Positions 1 to 13,417 of a stretch of 64,000 nucleotides of DNA are shown piece after piece (position 1 is the stretch's first letter; the number at the start of each line of letters is the position of its first letter). Source of the stretch: Symsagittifera roscoffensis. Its lineage: Eukaryota > Xenacoelomorpha > Acoela > Convolutidae. The stretch is taken from the NCBI RefSeq assembly GCF_963678635.1, contig NW_026970820.1:2232001-2296000 (forward strand). Reading direction: 5' to 3'. The notes under the pieces are model-generated. The model made no database searches. It saw only the letters and a list, made by a program, of their open reading frames with translations, and was not told the origin of the DNA. Position numbers and translations under genes: made by a program.

Positions 1-2033
1 ATTATTTAAAAAGTTCTGCTAAACTTTATTTTAAACTACCACCAAAAAACGCAAAGATTTCAAAGTGTAAAACAATCAAATTTTTGCCAATACCGGGCTT
101 GCAATGAGACTGATGTTGACAAAAGTAAAATAGAAAATGTAGAAAATGGAAAGAAAAAAATTGTTCAAAATAAGAACGCAACATCAAAAACTTATTTGAT
201 CTCCGCTCAAATCATAATTCAGATCAGGCTGATTTCAGATTTTAAGCGTAGAATTTACGTTTACGGCTGCTCCCTCTACAGGTCCCAGAGGGACCGAGTG
301 AGCATCCTACCTCGATCCAGGTTAACGGATAGTTGTTCTTAATTTTTCACAATTTTTTTTTCTCTAATGCTTGTTTTCACTTCCTCATGAGAAGCTGTAT
401 TAATTTTTAAAAAATTTATTTTATCCATCAATGCTTCCAAGAACAACTGATTTTAGGCGATTACAAATGCGGTTGTTGAAACTAGTAAGGGATAATGATG
501 AGAAAAATTGTAAGTTTTCAAATGAATTTAAAAACAGTTTTTTTCCTTTTTTTCTTTTGTAAATCGGGAGAAATGAATCAGTTTTTTTTAAGTTTTCCTC
601 GCACCACCCACTGTTCCTAAGTAATGAAGATTCCTGTTCTAGCCGTTATAACACTTTGGCAGAAAAAACATCAATATGATGTAAAATGTTTTGAAAAAGA
701 GAAAAATTTAAACATTATGTTTTTTAAAAAAAAAATCAAAAAATTGTAATTTTCAAAATTGAAAAAAAGTAAAAGTTAATTGCATATTACGATTCACCGT
801 ACCCAACTTAGTGGGTATAGCATTTTAAATTACCAAAAAATGTTGAAAATTGTAGATTTTATGAAGTTTTCATTTTGGCTATTTTTCCTTGTCGCCTCCA
901 CTCAAGGCACCTTTGAGCCAACTTGAGAAACTGGAACCTAAACAAGCTATACAGATAAGTCTCAATGAGCCATTTTCAGCGTGATAACACGCCTGGAAGA
1001 AAAAAAACTCCAGAAAAGAAAGAAAATTTTGAACTTTAACCTTTTTTCTTCTTCAAATGGCGATACTTAGAATAATTTTTCATCTGAAAAGTTCAAAAAA
1101 AATCAAAAAATTCAAATTTTGAAAATTTTTTTAAAAAATCTCATCAGTCTGTTTATTGGAGTCTTCGAGGTTTTGAGAGATCTTATCTGGCGGCTAACAA
1201 CAAAAGGATCATTTATTATAAAAATTTGAGAAAGGTCAAAAAAACATGTTTTTTCGACTTTTTTGACAGAATTTCGAAAGCAATATCTTGGCAAAAAACA
1301 AGAATGAGGGCCTAAAATTAGTACAAACAGTACTCCCACATAAGGTACATTAGGTTGGAAACAAAAAATTTACTCTGACTCAAAAATCGTTTTTTAACTT
1401 TATTTCTGAACAAGAAATTGAAAAGAAATCAAAAACTTAAAAATTTTTTGAAAAAAATGATTGTTTTGAAAAAGTGCCAATTTTTAGCTGAAACTTTTCA
1501 TTTTAGCTAATAAAGCCAGAGCAAGGACCTTTAAGCTCAAATAAATTAATTATGCAAATTATTTTCAAGTTTTTTCGTTAAAGCCTTTTATTTTGAAAAA
1601 GTATTCAAAAATGGGTAAAAAAAAGTCAAAAAAATCAATTTTCTCCGATTCAAAAAACTCCACTACCATGATGATTAGTGCGTTAGATAGGACTGCTAAG
1701 ATCAATTTAGACGTTCTTTCATAAGTATATCAAAATTTTTACTTATTTTTGAGAATTAAGCAAAATAAAAACTTTTCCCAAATTGGGCAAAAAGCCCAAA
1801 TTAGCCCAAACACCTGTTAAAAATTGTTGGGTCAAAAAATCACAAAAGGAAACCCCTATTCGTTTGAAATTTTAGGGCCGCATGCAAAAAATTAGACCAA
1901 TCTAACCTGACAATTTCGAGAATCAACTTTTTTGTCAAAATTCTCTAAAGACCAATTTAGGGAGATTACTTGTACCGGTGGGGGCCCTACCCCACCTAAA
2001 AAATTTTTGAAATGCTGGAACGCGGCCACCTAG
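1..2033 (+). repeat. Array unit 1, class A (5'-truncated by window)
   Basis: Class A unit lacking its first 181 bases, which lie outside the window (compare 15959-16139). H2 is at 268-304: outer stem TGCTC/GAGCA around GGTCCC-AGA-GGGACC. A body hairpin TTGGGC-AAAAA-GCCCAA lies at 1783-1799 and recurs in every A unit. H3 is at 1977-1996, stem GGTGGGG/CCCCACC. The unit ends in CGCGGCCACCTAG. It matches 16140-18172 base for base in length and, by eye, differs at one place (a at 1697, g at 17836). No credible protein is present. Confidence 0.9.
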
Positions 2034-3659
2034 GGGGCAGGGTTGTGTGGTCTATTCTCGACTTTAGTTACTTGCATTGCGTGGGGAAGAATACGAACAG
2101 CGCTCAACGCACTCGCAGAAAGAGCACCCTGCGGGTGCTCTTTTTGCTCGAGAACTTTAAGTCGATTTAAATCTTACATATTTCGTCCGAAATTTAACTT
2201 TTTTTCTAGTTGTTCTCAGTTAAACTCCCATGATACCTCAAATTGTATTCCTGGAAGGGCATTTTTATAAGTCACTCTGTGGCTCGATCAATTAACTACC
2301 AAATACGTTTTGATTTACGAAATGGACTGTTTCAACGAAAACAAGTTTTCGGAAACAGTCCAAATTTTAAATTATGATCCCAAATACAAACAAAGAGAAA
2401 TCTAATGCGTTGGTTAAACTTACAGAGCCCAGCCCATGTCTTTGTGTTTATTGACTGTTCAAACACATAACAACTATGTTAAAAACAATATTATTAAAAT
2501 AAAAACAAAACAAATAATCGAGAAAGAAATTTAAGTTTATCAAAAAAATATGCACAAAAAATCACTTATTTCTTTTTTTAAGTATCACAAAAACCTCAGT
2601 TTGAAAAAGATGATACCTGAGAGGCCCGTTTTGACGCGTTACTACAGTTTAGGCACGTTTTGACTTCGCAACTCACAATGATCGATTAACTTTTACGTTT
2701 GTTTTACAAACACGCTTTTTTTTACCACAATCAAAATTTCATTACTTCTAAACCTCTTGAACAAATTGATGAAAATTTTTGCATCAAAACTAACTTGTCA
2801 AGGGTTTTTGAGGTATATAAAAATTGTCTCCAGTTAAATAATGATTTTTTGGCTAATTTTTGAAAAAAAATTAAAAAATTTGACAAAAAATTTTTTTTTT
2901 TTTTCAGATTTGGCGATCAAAAAGTGCCTTCTATGATGGACCAGCAAAAAATTTGTTTTTAGGTCAAAAGTTTGGCTCACTAGGGTATACAAACTGGCAA
3001 AATGTTTATAATAAAAAAGTTTAGAAGAACAGTGATTTTTTGAAAAAAAAAAGAAAAAAACGTAAAAAAATCAGTTTTTGGCGGGAAAATTCTCAAAAAA
3101 TCAAAAATCAAGTTTTCTCTCTCTTTACTCCAATAAATTAATTCGGCCACGACAATCATTTTTTGTGATCAGTAAAAATGTCGAAAAACGACCGGAACAT
3201 TGACTTTTTTGAAATTTGACAAAAAACTTCAAAAAAACCGCAAAAAAACATCAAAAATCTCGAATAAATTGCTGAAAAAATTTTGGCAAACAATACACCA
3301 TTCGATTCCCTTAACTGTGCTTGTGTCCGAAAAAAACATCACTTTTTCGCATTTTCTCAACCAAAATTGATTTATTGGGGCATTTTTGAAAAAAATCGTG
3401 ATTTTGACCAAAAAAAACGCCCCTTTTTCCCCAAAAAGTGCAACTCATAACATTATTTCGGAAAAACGCCTTCCCAAGTTATATCTTAGAATTTTGTCCT
3501 CTACCTACATGCAAAGTTTGAAGAAATTCTATACTGCCGTTTTCGAGAACTTGAATAATTTTTTTTTTTTCCTATTTAGGTATTTTTTCTAGTTGACCGG
3601 CAAGGAAACCCTACCCTTGCCTAAAGGATTCACAAAGCCGGACCGCGACGACCACCTAG
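2034..3659 (+). repeat. Array unit 2, class B (B2-like body)
   Basis: Unit of 1626 bp. H1 at 2115-2147 has a 15-bp stem (one G-T pair) with loop TGC. H2 at 2324-2361 pairs GGACTGTTTC with GAAACAGTCC and contains an inner CGAAAAC-AA-GTTTTCG stem. H3 at 3599-3621 pairs GGCAAGG with CCTTGCC. The body after H2 differs from most B units and resembles units 6 and 16 only loosely, so this is the most diverged B copy. It ends in CCGCGACGACCACCTAG. Confidence 0.85.
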
Positions 3660-5297
3660 ATAGGTCAGTGACCTGCGGTGCATGGGTGTTATGGGCTTGA
3701 TTCGTCAGCATTGGCCTGGGGGCCATTAGCTTCAAGACATGTGGCACTCGCAGAAAAAGAGCACCCGAAGGGTGCTCTTTTTCTGCTCGAATGTCTTGTG
3801 AAACGGTATCTGATGAACTTTGTAGGGTGTCACAAAAGCAACATGACAAAACGTTCTGCATCTGATCAGTAATGGTCAAAAAAGATTTATGGCACTTTCA
3901 ATGACTGAAGCTACACCTGATCAGTATCTAGAGAACTCTAAAACAAAGTAACTTATATTTTTCAGTGACTCAGGAAGAGGACTGTTTCAACGAAAACAAG
4001 TTTTCGGAAACAGTCCTAATATTTTTCTTGGAGCTTATTTTCAAGTACGTGGGCTTTCAATTGTTACTAATAGCTGAATTAGACTTGGAATTTGTCCCAA
4101 AAAAGTTAAGTTTGTCTCAAATTGATTAGAAGCAATAGTAAAAAAAAACATTTTTTTTATTTGATAAAAATACTTGAGTCAGAAATGTGAAAAATCCCTT
4201 TTTTTCAAAAAGTCATAAGAAGTAGTTCAGTTTGCATTAAATTACCAAACTACAATATATGAACCTGTTCAGATTGGTTTTCATGAACAAAGCCTTAAAA
4301 TTTCCATATTTAGAGAAAAGGCAAAAAAACACCTTTTTGGTTAACTGAAAAAGGTAGATAAATCGGATAAAGTCGTCTTCAAACCTATAGGACCGAAAAA
4401 TGATCTAAATGAGGTATATATGTAGTGTCCCTTGTAAGGTCACATGCAAAAAGATGAAAAAACAATTGGGGTGGCCACTTCAGAAAACAAGACTTTTTTT
4501 TCGGACTTCGTCCATTTTTTTGTAGTAAAGTAGTAGTAAGTTACCAGAGAAAAAAAGTTGTAAAAACCAAAATTTTTATCCAATTTTGACATTTAAATAC
4601 TCTATACCTACTAAAATGACTATGGCAAGCTCAAATATGCCGTCAAAACTCATTTTTTCTCACTTTTTAAAATTTTTGTTTTTTTGATATAAAATGTTGA
4701 GTCAGAAACGTGAAAAATCAGTTTTTTTCAAAAAGTCAAAATAAGTTGTTCCAATCAATTTGTTTCACTGAAACACACTTTTTCAGCCTGTTCAGAATGG
4801 TTTTCATGTTTAAAGCTGTAACTTTACACATTTTGAGAAAACTGGAAAAAATATCTTTTTAGTTAAAAAAAACCATTAATTTTGTTGCATTTTTTGAAAA
4901 AACTCAAATTTTTAAGAAAAACAAATTTTCGCAAACCTACATAATTGGGCTCCTAAAACAGTCTACTTTCATCCATTCTTCATCAAATTACCCCAATTTG
5001 TTAACCAAAATAGAGTTACTGAGCCATTTTTACCAAAAAACGTGGTTTTTCCCTGTTTTTCCCGATTTTTCCCACTATAAGTCAACGCATAACAAAATTT
5101 TGGGAAAACGGAGCAAAAGTGTATCCTTAGAATTGCATTTTAGGCCCGCATGCCAATTTTTATCGAATTCTATCCCGACAATTTTGAGATCAGCACTTTT
5201 TCCGAGCAAATAGTCATACCGTTATAATTCTTTGGCCGTTCGGGGCCCCTACCCCAAACTCACTAAACAAAGACGCCGAAGGCGGACGGCCACCTAG
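3660..5297 (+). repeat. Array unit 3, class B (B1)
   Basis: Unit of 1638 bp. The head starts ATAGGTCAGTGACC. H1 at 3750-3786 is a perfect 17-bp stem with loop GAA, the strongest H1 in the array. H2 at 3978-4017 has perfect outer arms AGGACTGTTTC/GAAACAGTCCT (11 bp) and a 7-bp inner stem. H3 near 5239-5257 has core GGGG-CCCCTA-CCCC. Unit 4 is a close relative with the same head. Confidence 0.9.
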
Positions 5298-6939
5298 ATA
5301 GGTCAGTGACCTGCGGTGCATGGGTGTTATGGGCTTGATTCGTCAGCATTGGCCTGGGGGCCATTAGCTTCAAGACATGTGGCACTCGCAGAAAAAGAGC
5401 ACCCGAAGGGTGCTCTTTTTCTGCTCGAATGTCTTGTGAAACGGTATCTGATGAACTTTGTAGGGTGTCACAAAAGCAACATGACAAATCGTTCTGTATC
5501 TGATCAGTAATGGTCAAAAAAGATTTATGACACTTTCAATGACTGAAGCTACACCTGATCAGTCTCTAGAGAACTCTAAAACAAAGTAACTTATATTTTT
5601 CAGTGACTCATGAAGAGGACTGTTTCAACGAAAACAAGTTTTCGGAAACAGTCCTAATATTTTTCTTGGAGCTCATTTTCAAGTAGGTGGACTTTCAATA
5701 GTGACTAATAGTTGAATTAGACTTGGAATTTGTCCCAAAAAGTTAAGTTTGTCTCAAATTGATTAGAAGCAATAGACAACAAAAAAAAAATTTTTTTTTT
5801 ATTTGATAAAAATACTTGAGTCAGAAAAGTGAAAAATCCATTTTTTTCAAAAAGTCATAAGAAGTAGTTCAATTTGCATTAAATCACTAACCTACATTAT
5901 ATAAACCTGTTCAGATTGGTTTTCATGAACAAAGCCGTAAAATTTCCATATTTAGAGAAAAGGCAAAAAAACACCTTTTTGATTAACTGAAAAAGGTAGA
6001 TAAATCGGGTAAAGTCGTCTTCAAACCTATAGGATCGAGCAGTGATCTAAATAGGGTGTATATTTAGTGTCCCTTGTAAGGTCACATGCAAAAAAGTGAA
6101 ACAATTGGGGTGGCCACTTCAGAAAACAAGACTTTTTTTCGGACTTTGGCCATTTTTAATTGTAGTAAAGTAGTAGTAAGTTACCAGAGAAAAAAAAGTT
6201 GTAAAAACCAAAATTTTTATCCAATTTTGACAATTAAATACTCTATACCTACTAAAATGACTATGGCAAGCTCAAATATGCCATCAAAACTCATTTTTTC
6301 TCACTTTTTAAAATTTTTGTTTTTTTGAAATAAAATGTTGAGTCAGAAACGTGAAAAATCAATTTTTTTCAAAAAGTCAGTAGAAGTTGTTCCAATCAAT
6401 TTGTTTCACTAAAACACACTTTCTCAGCCTGTTCAGAATGGTTTTCATGTTTAAAGCTGAAACTTTACACATTTTGAGAAAAGTGGAAAAAATAACTTTT
6501 TAGTTACAAAAAAACCATCATTTTTGTTGCATTTTTTGAGAAAACTCAAATTTTTAAGAAAAACAAATTTTCCCAAACCTACATAATTGGGCTCCCAAAA
6601 CAGTTTACTTTCATCCATTCTTCATCAATTTACCCCAATTTGTTAACCAAAATAGAGTTACTGAGCCATTTTTACCAAAAAACGTGGTTTTTCCCTGTTT
6701 TTCCCCATTTTTCCCACTATAAGTCAACGCATAACAAAATTTTGGGAAAACGGAGCAAAAGTGTATCCTTAGAATTGCATTTTAGGCCCGCATGCCAATT
6801 TTTATCGAATTCTATCCCGACAATTTTGAGATCAGCACTTTTTCCGAGCAAATAGTCATACCGTTATAATTCTTTGGCCGTTCGGGGCCCCTACCCCAAA
6901 CTCACTAAACAAAGACGCCGAAGGCGGACGGCCACCTAG
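5298..6939 (+). repeat. Array unit 4, class B (B1)
   Basis: Unit of 1642 bp, very similar to unit 3 along its whole length, with scattered substitutions and small indels in A and T runs. H1 at 5388-5424 (17-bp perfect stem, loop GAA), H2 at 5616-5655 (11-bp perfect outer stem), H3 at 6881-6899. Ends GGCGGACGGCCACCTAG. Confidence 0.9.
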
Positions 6940-8561
6940 TTGTCACTGTGGCCCCGCTGTATTCTTGACTTTTGAGGAGAAGGTTCCGCGGGGGGCGGAG
7001 CAGGGGAACGCTTAACGCACTCGCAAAAGGAGCACCCTTCGGGTGCTCTTTTTTGCTCGAAAGTTTTCTGAAACGGTATCTGATGAACTTTGTAAGGTGT
7101 CACAAAAGCAACAACACAAAACGTTCTGTATGTAATTAGAAAAGGTCAAAAAAATGTCTCATACTTTCAATGGCTGAAATTACACCTGATCAGTCTCTAG
7201 AGAACTCTAAACCAAAGTAACTCTTGATTTTCAGTGATTCATGAAGAGGACCGTTCCAACGAAAACAAGTTTTCGGAAACAGTCCTCATATTTTTTTTCG
7301 AGCCCATTGTCAAATACGTGAACTTGTGAATTATAGCTGAATTGGACTTGGAATTTGTCCCAAAAAGGTTAAGTTTGTCTCAAATTGATTAGAAGCAAAA
7401 GAAAAAAACTTTTTTTTTTTATTTTGAAAAAAAAAAGTTGAGTCAAAAACGTGAAAAAATCCTTTTATCAAAAGTCATAAAAAGTGGCTCCAATTTTCTT
7501 AAAGCACTAGGCTACAATATAAGAAACTGTTTAGGAGGTTTCCATGACCAAAGCCGTAAAATTTCCATATTTAGAGAAAAGGCAAAAAAAAACAACTTTT
7601 TGGTTAACTCAAAAAGGTAGATAAATCGGGTAAAGTCGTCTTCAAACCTATAGGATCGAAAAGTGATCAAATAGGGTATATTTGTAGTGTCCTTGTTAGA
7701 TCGCATGCAAAAAACTAGAACAGTTTTGTTGGCCACTTCCGAAATTAAGACTTTTTTTTCGAAACTTGGCCATTTTTATTTGTAGTAAAATAGTACTAAA
7801 ATAGCAGAGAAAAAAAAATTGTAAAAACCATAATTTTTATCCAAATTTGACGTTTAAACACTCTATACCTACTAAAATGTCTATGGCAAGCTCAAATAAG
7901 CCATCAAAATACATTTTTTCTCACTTTTTAAAATTTTTGTTTTTTTGATATACAATGTTGAGTCAGAAACGTGAAAAATCAATTTTTTTCAAAAAGTCAA
8001 AATAAAGTGTTCCAATCCAATTGTTTCACTAAAACACACTTTATGAACCTGTTCAGAATGGGTTTTTGGGTTAAAGCCGAAAATTCACCCATTTTGAGAA
8101 AAGTGGAAAAAACACCTTTTTAGTTACAAAAAAAACATCGTTTTTGTTGCAGTTTTTGAAAAAAATCAAATTTTTGAGAAAAAAAATTTTTCTCAAACCT
8201 TTATATTTAGGCTCTCCAAACAGTCTTCTTTCATCCATTCCTTGTCAATATACCCCATTTTTTGAACCAAAACAGAGTTAATAGGTAACTTTTATCAAAA
8301 AACGTGTTTTTTACCATTTTTGCCCCCCATTTCCCTCTATAAGTCAACACATAACAAAATTTTGGCAAAACGGGGCAAAAGTGTATCCTTAGAATTTCTA
8401 TACGGGGCTGCATGCAAAAAATTAGGGAATTCTGACCTCCAGTTTTCGAGAAAGTGAATTATTCTGCACGAAAGGTAATATAGGTAAATGTTCTTTCGAA
8501 CCGACGGGGCCCCTTCCCCTGTCTCTACTGAACGCCAAAGCCGGACGCGGCGGCCACCTAG
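6940..8561 (+). repeat. Array unit 5, class B (B1)
   Basis: Unit of 1622 bp. The head starts TTGTCACTGTGGCCCCGC and carries a GC-rich tract. H1 at 7023-7056 has core GAGCACCC-TTC-GGGTGCTC then a T run. H2 at 7247-7286 has left arm AGGACCGTTCC, giving two C-A mismatches against the unchanged right arm. H3 at 8503-8523 pairs GACGGGG with CCCC(T)GTC. Two GCATGC-AAAAA boxes lie at 7703 and 8410. Ends CGCGGCGGCCACCTAG. Confidence 0.9.
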
Positions 8562-10159
8562 AGCTTTTTGTGGCCCCGCTATATCATTCATTTTTGACAA
8601 GTAGGTTCCGCGGGGGGCGGAGCAGGGGAACGCTAAACGCACTTGCAAAAAAGAGCACCCTCCGGGTGCTCTTTTTTTTGCTCGAAAGTCTTGTAAAACG
8701 GTTTGGAACTGTAAATATTGGAAGCAGTTACAGATAAAACTTTTTGCATCTTTGTGCTCATAGTCACAAGGGGTTATCGAGAGCTTCAAAAACTCAATCT
8801 TGACATGATCTATCTCTAAAATAGACTAAATTAAGTGATTTTACGTTTTTCAATGATTCTTGAAGAGGACTGTCTCAACGAAAACAAGTTTTCGGAAACA
8901 GTCCTGGTAACTTAGTTTTGATCTCATTTTTGAGTCTATTGCCTTCAAATTGTGATTAGTAGGCTGACGGAACCTATATTATGTCCTAAAAAGATTGAGT
9001 TTGTGTCAAAAAGATGAAAGGCAAGAGAAAAAAAAAACATTAAAAAAAGTATTAAAATTTTCAAAAAATTAAAAAAATTGAAACTTTTTTTCCAAAACAC
9101 TCGGTTTTTTGTTTTGTCATAAAATAACAACAAATTGAGGTCTAATGGACTTTAAATAGTCCATTTCGACTAGTTTTTACGATTCAAGCACATTTTAACT
9201 TAATAATAACATTCAAAAAACCACTGGAAATGGTGTTTTTCAGCAAACGCCCTTTTTGACCACACCTACGAAATTCATAACTTTTTATCTAACAATTATA
9301 GAGACCTCGGGTTTTTTGCATTGTAAAAAACATCCTACGGCTCACCTGTCGCACGCAAAAACCAACAAATTTTCTTTTTAATTTTTCCCGCAATTTTGAA
9401 TTAGGGCGTTTTTTGGCTATTTTTGGTCCTTTTGGGCAATAAAAAGTCAAATTTAGAGACATCTGTCAAAAAAACTGTTATCACATGATAGAGTCAGCTT
9501 GCCATGGCTTACCAAATAGTGTCCTGAGTGAGACCAAAATTGCCCTCTAATTGTCCGTGGGGGAAGGAAATTGAAAATTTTCATTTTTGGCGGGAAAATT
9601 TGAAATTTTTCAAAAAAACATTTACTCTGCAGACAACGGCTTTAAACTAATGTTGGCATGGCACGAATTTTTTGCCTTCATAACTAGGGTCGATTTCTGC
9701 CGGGAACCTTGATTTTTCAAAAAAATGACCAAAATTTTTGTTGCATTTTTTCAAAAAAATCAAATTTTTGACAAAAATAAAAATTCCAAATACTACATAA
9801 TTAGACTCCCCAAACTGTCTACTTTCATCCATTCCCTATCAATATACCCCATTTTCTTAACCAAAACCGAGTTATGGGGCCAAAAAGTCAAAAAACGTGA
9901 AAAAACGACATTTCACGCCCATTTTCGCCCCAAAAGTACCACACATAATATTTTTTCGGAAAAACGTCACAAGAGTTTTCGCCTTATCTCAAAAAGTTTC
10001 AGGGGGGTTGGCAAAATTTCAGAGAGATCTGACCTACAGTTTTCGAGAACTTGACTTTTTCTGCAAGAAAAGAATAAAAGGTAAATGTTCCTTCGAACCG
10101 ACGGGGCCCCCTTCCCCTGTCTCTACTGAACGCCGAAGCCGGACGCGGCGGCCACCTAG
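8562..10159 (+). repeat. Array unit 6, class B (B2 body)
   Basis: Unit of 1598 bp. The head starts AGCTTTTTGTGGCCCC, as in unit 16. H1 at 8645-8681 has at least 14 paired bases with loop TCC. H2 at 8866-8905 has one C-A mismatch. H3 is at 10100-10121. The middle of the body differs from B1 units and is shared with unit 16, while the last 450 bases or so return to the common B 3' part. Confidence 0.9.
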
Positions 10160-11786
10160 TTGTCACTGTGGCCCCGCTATATCAGTGACTTTCGAAGGAG
10201 TAGTTTCCGCGGGGGGCGGAGCAGGGGAACGCTAAACGCACTCGCAAAAGGAGCACCCTTCGGGTGCTCTTTTTTGCTCGAAAGTTTTCTGAAACGGTAT
10301 CTGATGAACTTTGTAAGGTGTCACAAAAGCAACAACACAAAACATTCTGTATGTGATTAGAAAAGGTCAAAAAAGATTTCTCATACTTTCAATGACTGAA
10401 TCTACACCTGATCAGTCTCTAGAGAACTCCAAACCAAAGTAACTTATGTTTTTCATTGATTCATGAAGAGGACCGTTCCAACGAAAACAAGTTTTCGGAA
10501 ACAGTCCTCATATTTTTTTTCGAGCCCATTGTCAAGTACGCGGACTTTCAATTGTGACTATTAGCTGAATTGGACTTGGAATTTTTCCCAAAAAGGTTAA
10601 GTTTGTCTCAAACTGATTAGAAGCAAAAGAAAAAAAAACATTTTTTTTTATTTGGAAAAAAAAGTTGAGTCAGAAACGTGAAAAAACCCTTTTTTCAAAA
10701 GTCATTAAAAGTAACTCCAATTGGCTTAAATCACTAGACTACAATATATGAACCTGTTCAGAATGGTTTTCAAGACCAAAGCCGTAAAATTTCCATATTT
10801 AGAGAAAAGGCAAAAAAAAACAACTTTTTGGTTAACTCAAAAAGTTAGATAAATCGGGTAAAGTCGTCTTCAAACCTATAGGATCGAGAAGTGATCTAAA
10901 TAGGGTATATATATAGTGTCCTTGTTAGGTCGCATGCAAAAAACTAGAACAGTTTTGTTGGCCACTTCCGAAATTAAGACTTTTTTTCGAAATTTGGCCA
11001 TTTTTATTTGTAGTAAAATAGTAGTAAAATAGCCGAGAAAAAAAATTGTAAAAACCACAATTTTTATCCAATTTTGACGTTTAAATACTCTAGGCCTACT
11101 AAAATGTCTATGGCAAGCTCAAATAAGCCATCAAAAATCATTTTTTCTCACTTTTTAAAATTTTTGTTTTTTTGATATACAATGTTGAGTCAGAAACGTG
11201 AAAAATCAATTTTTTTCAAAAAGTCAAAATAAAGTGTTCCAATCAATTTATTTCACTAAAACACACTTCATGAACCTGTTCAGAATGGTTTTTTGGGTTG
11301 AAGCCGAAAATTCATCTATTTTGAGAAAAGTGGAAAAAACACCTTTTTAGTTACAAAAAAACCATCATTTTTGTTGCAGTTTTTGAAAAAACTCAAATTT
11401 TTGAGAAAAAATTTTTTCTCAAACTTTCATATTTGGCTCCCCAAACAGTCTACTTTCATCCATTCCTTGTCAATATACCCCATTTTTTGAACCAAAACAG
11501 AGTTAATAGGTGATTTTTATCAAAAAACGTGTTTTTTACCATTTTTGCCCCCCATTTCCCTCTATAAGTCAACACATAACAAAATTTTGGCAAAACGGGG
11601 CAAAAGTGTATCCTTAGAATTTTAATACGGGGCTGCATGCAAAAAATTAGGGAATTCTGACCTCCAGTTTTCGAGAACACGACTTATTCTCCATGAAAAG
11701 GGTAAAAGGTAATTGTTCCTTCGAACCGACGGGGCCCCTTCCCCTGTCTCTGCTGAACGCCATAGCCGGACGCGGCGGCCACCTAG
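10160..11786 (+). repeat. Array unit 7, class B (B1)
   Basis: Unit of 1627 bp, close to unit 8. Head TTGTCACTGTGGCCCC. H1 core at 10251-10269 (loop TTC), H2 at 10469-10508 (two C-A mismatches), H3 at 11728-11748 (GACGGGG/CCCC(T)GTC). Ends CGCGGCGGCCACCTAG. Confidence 0.9.
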
Positions 11787-13417
11787 TTGTCACTGTGGCC
11801 CCGCTATATCAGTGAATTTCGAAGGAGTAGGTTCCGCGGGGGGCGGAGCAGGGGAACGTTTAACGCACTCGCAAAAGGAGCACCCTTCGGGTGCTCTTTT
11901 TTGCTCGAAAGTTTTCTGAAACGGTATCTGATGAACTTTGTAAGGTGTCACAAAAGCAACAACACAAAACATTCTGTATGTGATTAGAAAAGGTCAAAAA
12001 AGATTTCTCATACTTTCAATGACTGAATCTACACCTGATCAGTCTCTAGAGAACTCTAAACCAAAGTAACTTATGTTTTTCAGTGATTCATGAAGAGGAC
12101 CGTTCCAACGAAAACAAGTTTTCGGAAACAGTCCTCATATTTTTTTCGAGCCCATTGTCAAGTACGTGGACTTTCAATTGTGACCTATAGCTGAATTGGA
12201 CTTGGAATTTGTCCCAAAAAGGTTAAGTTTGTCTCAAATTGATTAGAAGCAAAAGAAAAAAATTATATTTTTTTTATTTGGAAAAAAAAAGTTGAGTCAG
12301 AAACGTGAAAAACCCCTTTTTTCAAGATTCATAAAAAGTAACTCCAATTGGCTTAAATCACTAGGCTACAAAATATGAACCTGTTCAGAATGGTTTTCAT
12401 GACCAAAGCCGTAAAATTTCGATATTTAGAGAAAAGGCAAAAAAAAACATCTTTTTGGTTAACTCAAAAAGGTAGATAAATCGGGTAAAGTCGTCTTCAA
12501 ACCTATAGGATCGAAAAGTGATCTAAATAGGGTATATATGTAGTGTCCTTGTTAGGTAGCATGCAAAAAAAATAGAACAGTTTTGTTGGCCACTTCCGAT
12601 ATTAATACTTTTTTTTCGAAATTTGGCCATTTTTATTTGTAGTAAAATAGTAGTAAAATAGCCGAGAAAAAAAACTGTAAAAACCAAAATTTTTATCCAA
12701 TTTTGACGTTTAAATACTCTATACCTACTAAAATGGCTATGGCAAGCTCAAATATGCCATCAAAACTCATTTTTTCTCACTTTTTAAAATTTTTGTTTTT
12801 TTGATAAACAATGTTGAGTCAGAAACGTGAAAAATCAATTTTTTTCAAAAAGTCAAAATAAAGTGTTCCAATCAATTTGTTTCACTAAAACACACTTTAT
12901 GAACCTGTTCAGAATGGGTTTTTGGGTTAAAGCCGAAAATTCACCCATTTTGAGAAAAGTGGAAAAAACATCTTTTTAGTTACAAAAAAACCATCATTTT
13001 TGTTGCAGTTTTTGAAAAAACTCAAATTTTTGAGAGAAAAATTTTTTCTCAAACCTTTATATTTAGGTTCCCCAAACAGTCTACTTTCATCCATTCCTTA
13101 TCAATATACCCCATTTTTTGAACCAAAACAGAGTTACTAGGTGATTTTTATCAAAAATCGTGTTTTTTACCATTTTTGCCCCCCATTTCCCTCTATAAGT
13201 CAACACATAACAAAATTTTGGCAAAACGGGGCAAAAGTGTATCCTTAGAATTTCAATACGGGGCTGCATGCAAAAAATTAGGGAATTCTGACCTCCAGTT
13301 TTCGAGAACACGACTTATTCTGCATGAAAAGGGTAAAAGGTAAATGTTCCTTCGAACCGACGGGGCCCCTTCCCCTGTCTCTGCTGAACGCCAAAGCCGG
13401 ACGCGGCGGCCACCTAG
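11787..13417 (+). repeat. Array unit 8, class B (B1)
   Basis: Unit of 1631 bp, close to units 5, 7 and 18. H1 core at 11878-11896, H2 at 12096-12135 (two C-A mismatches), H3 at 13359-13378. It is followed directly after CTAG by a class C head, one of the clean class-switch junctions. Confidence 0.9.
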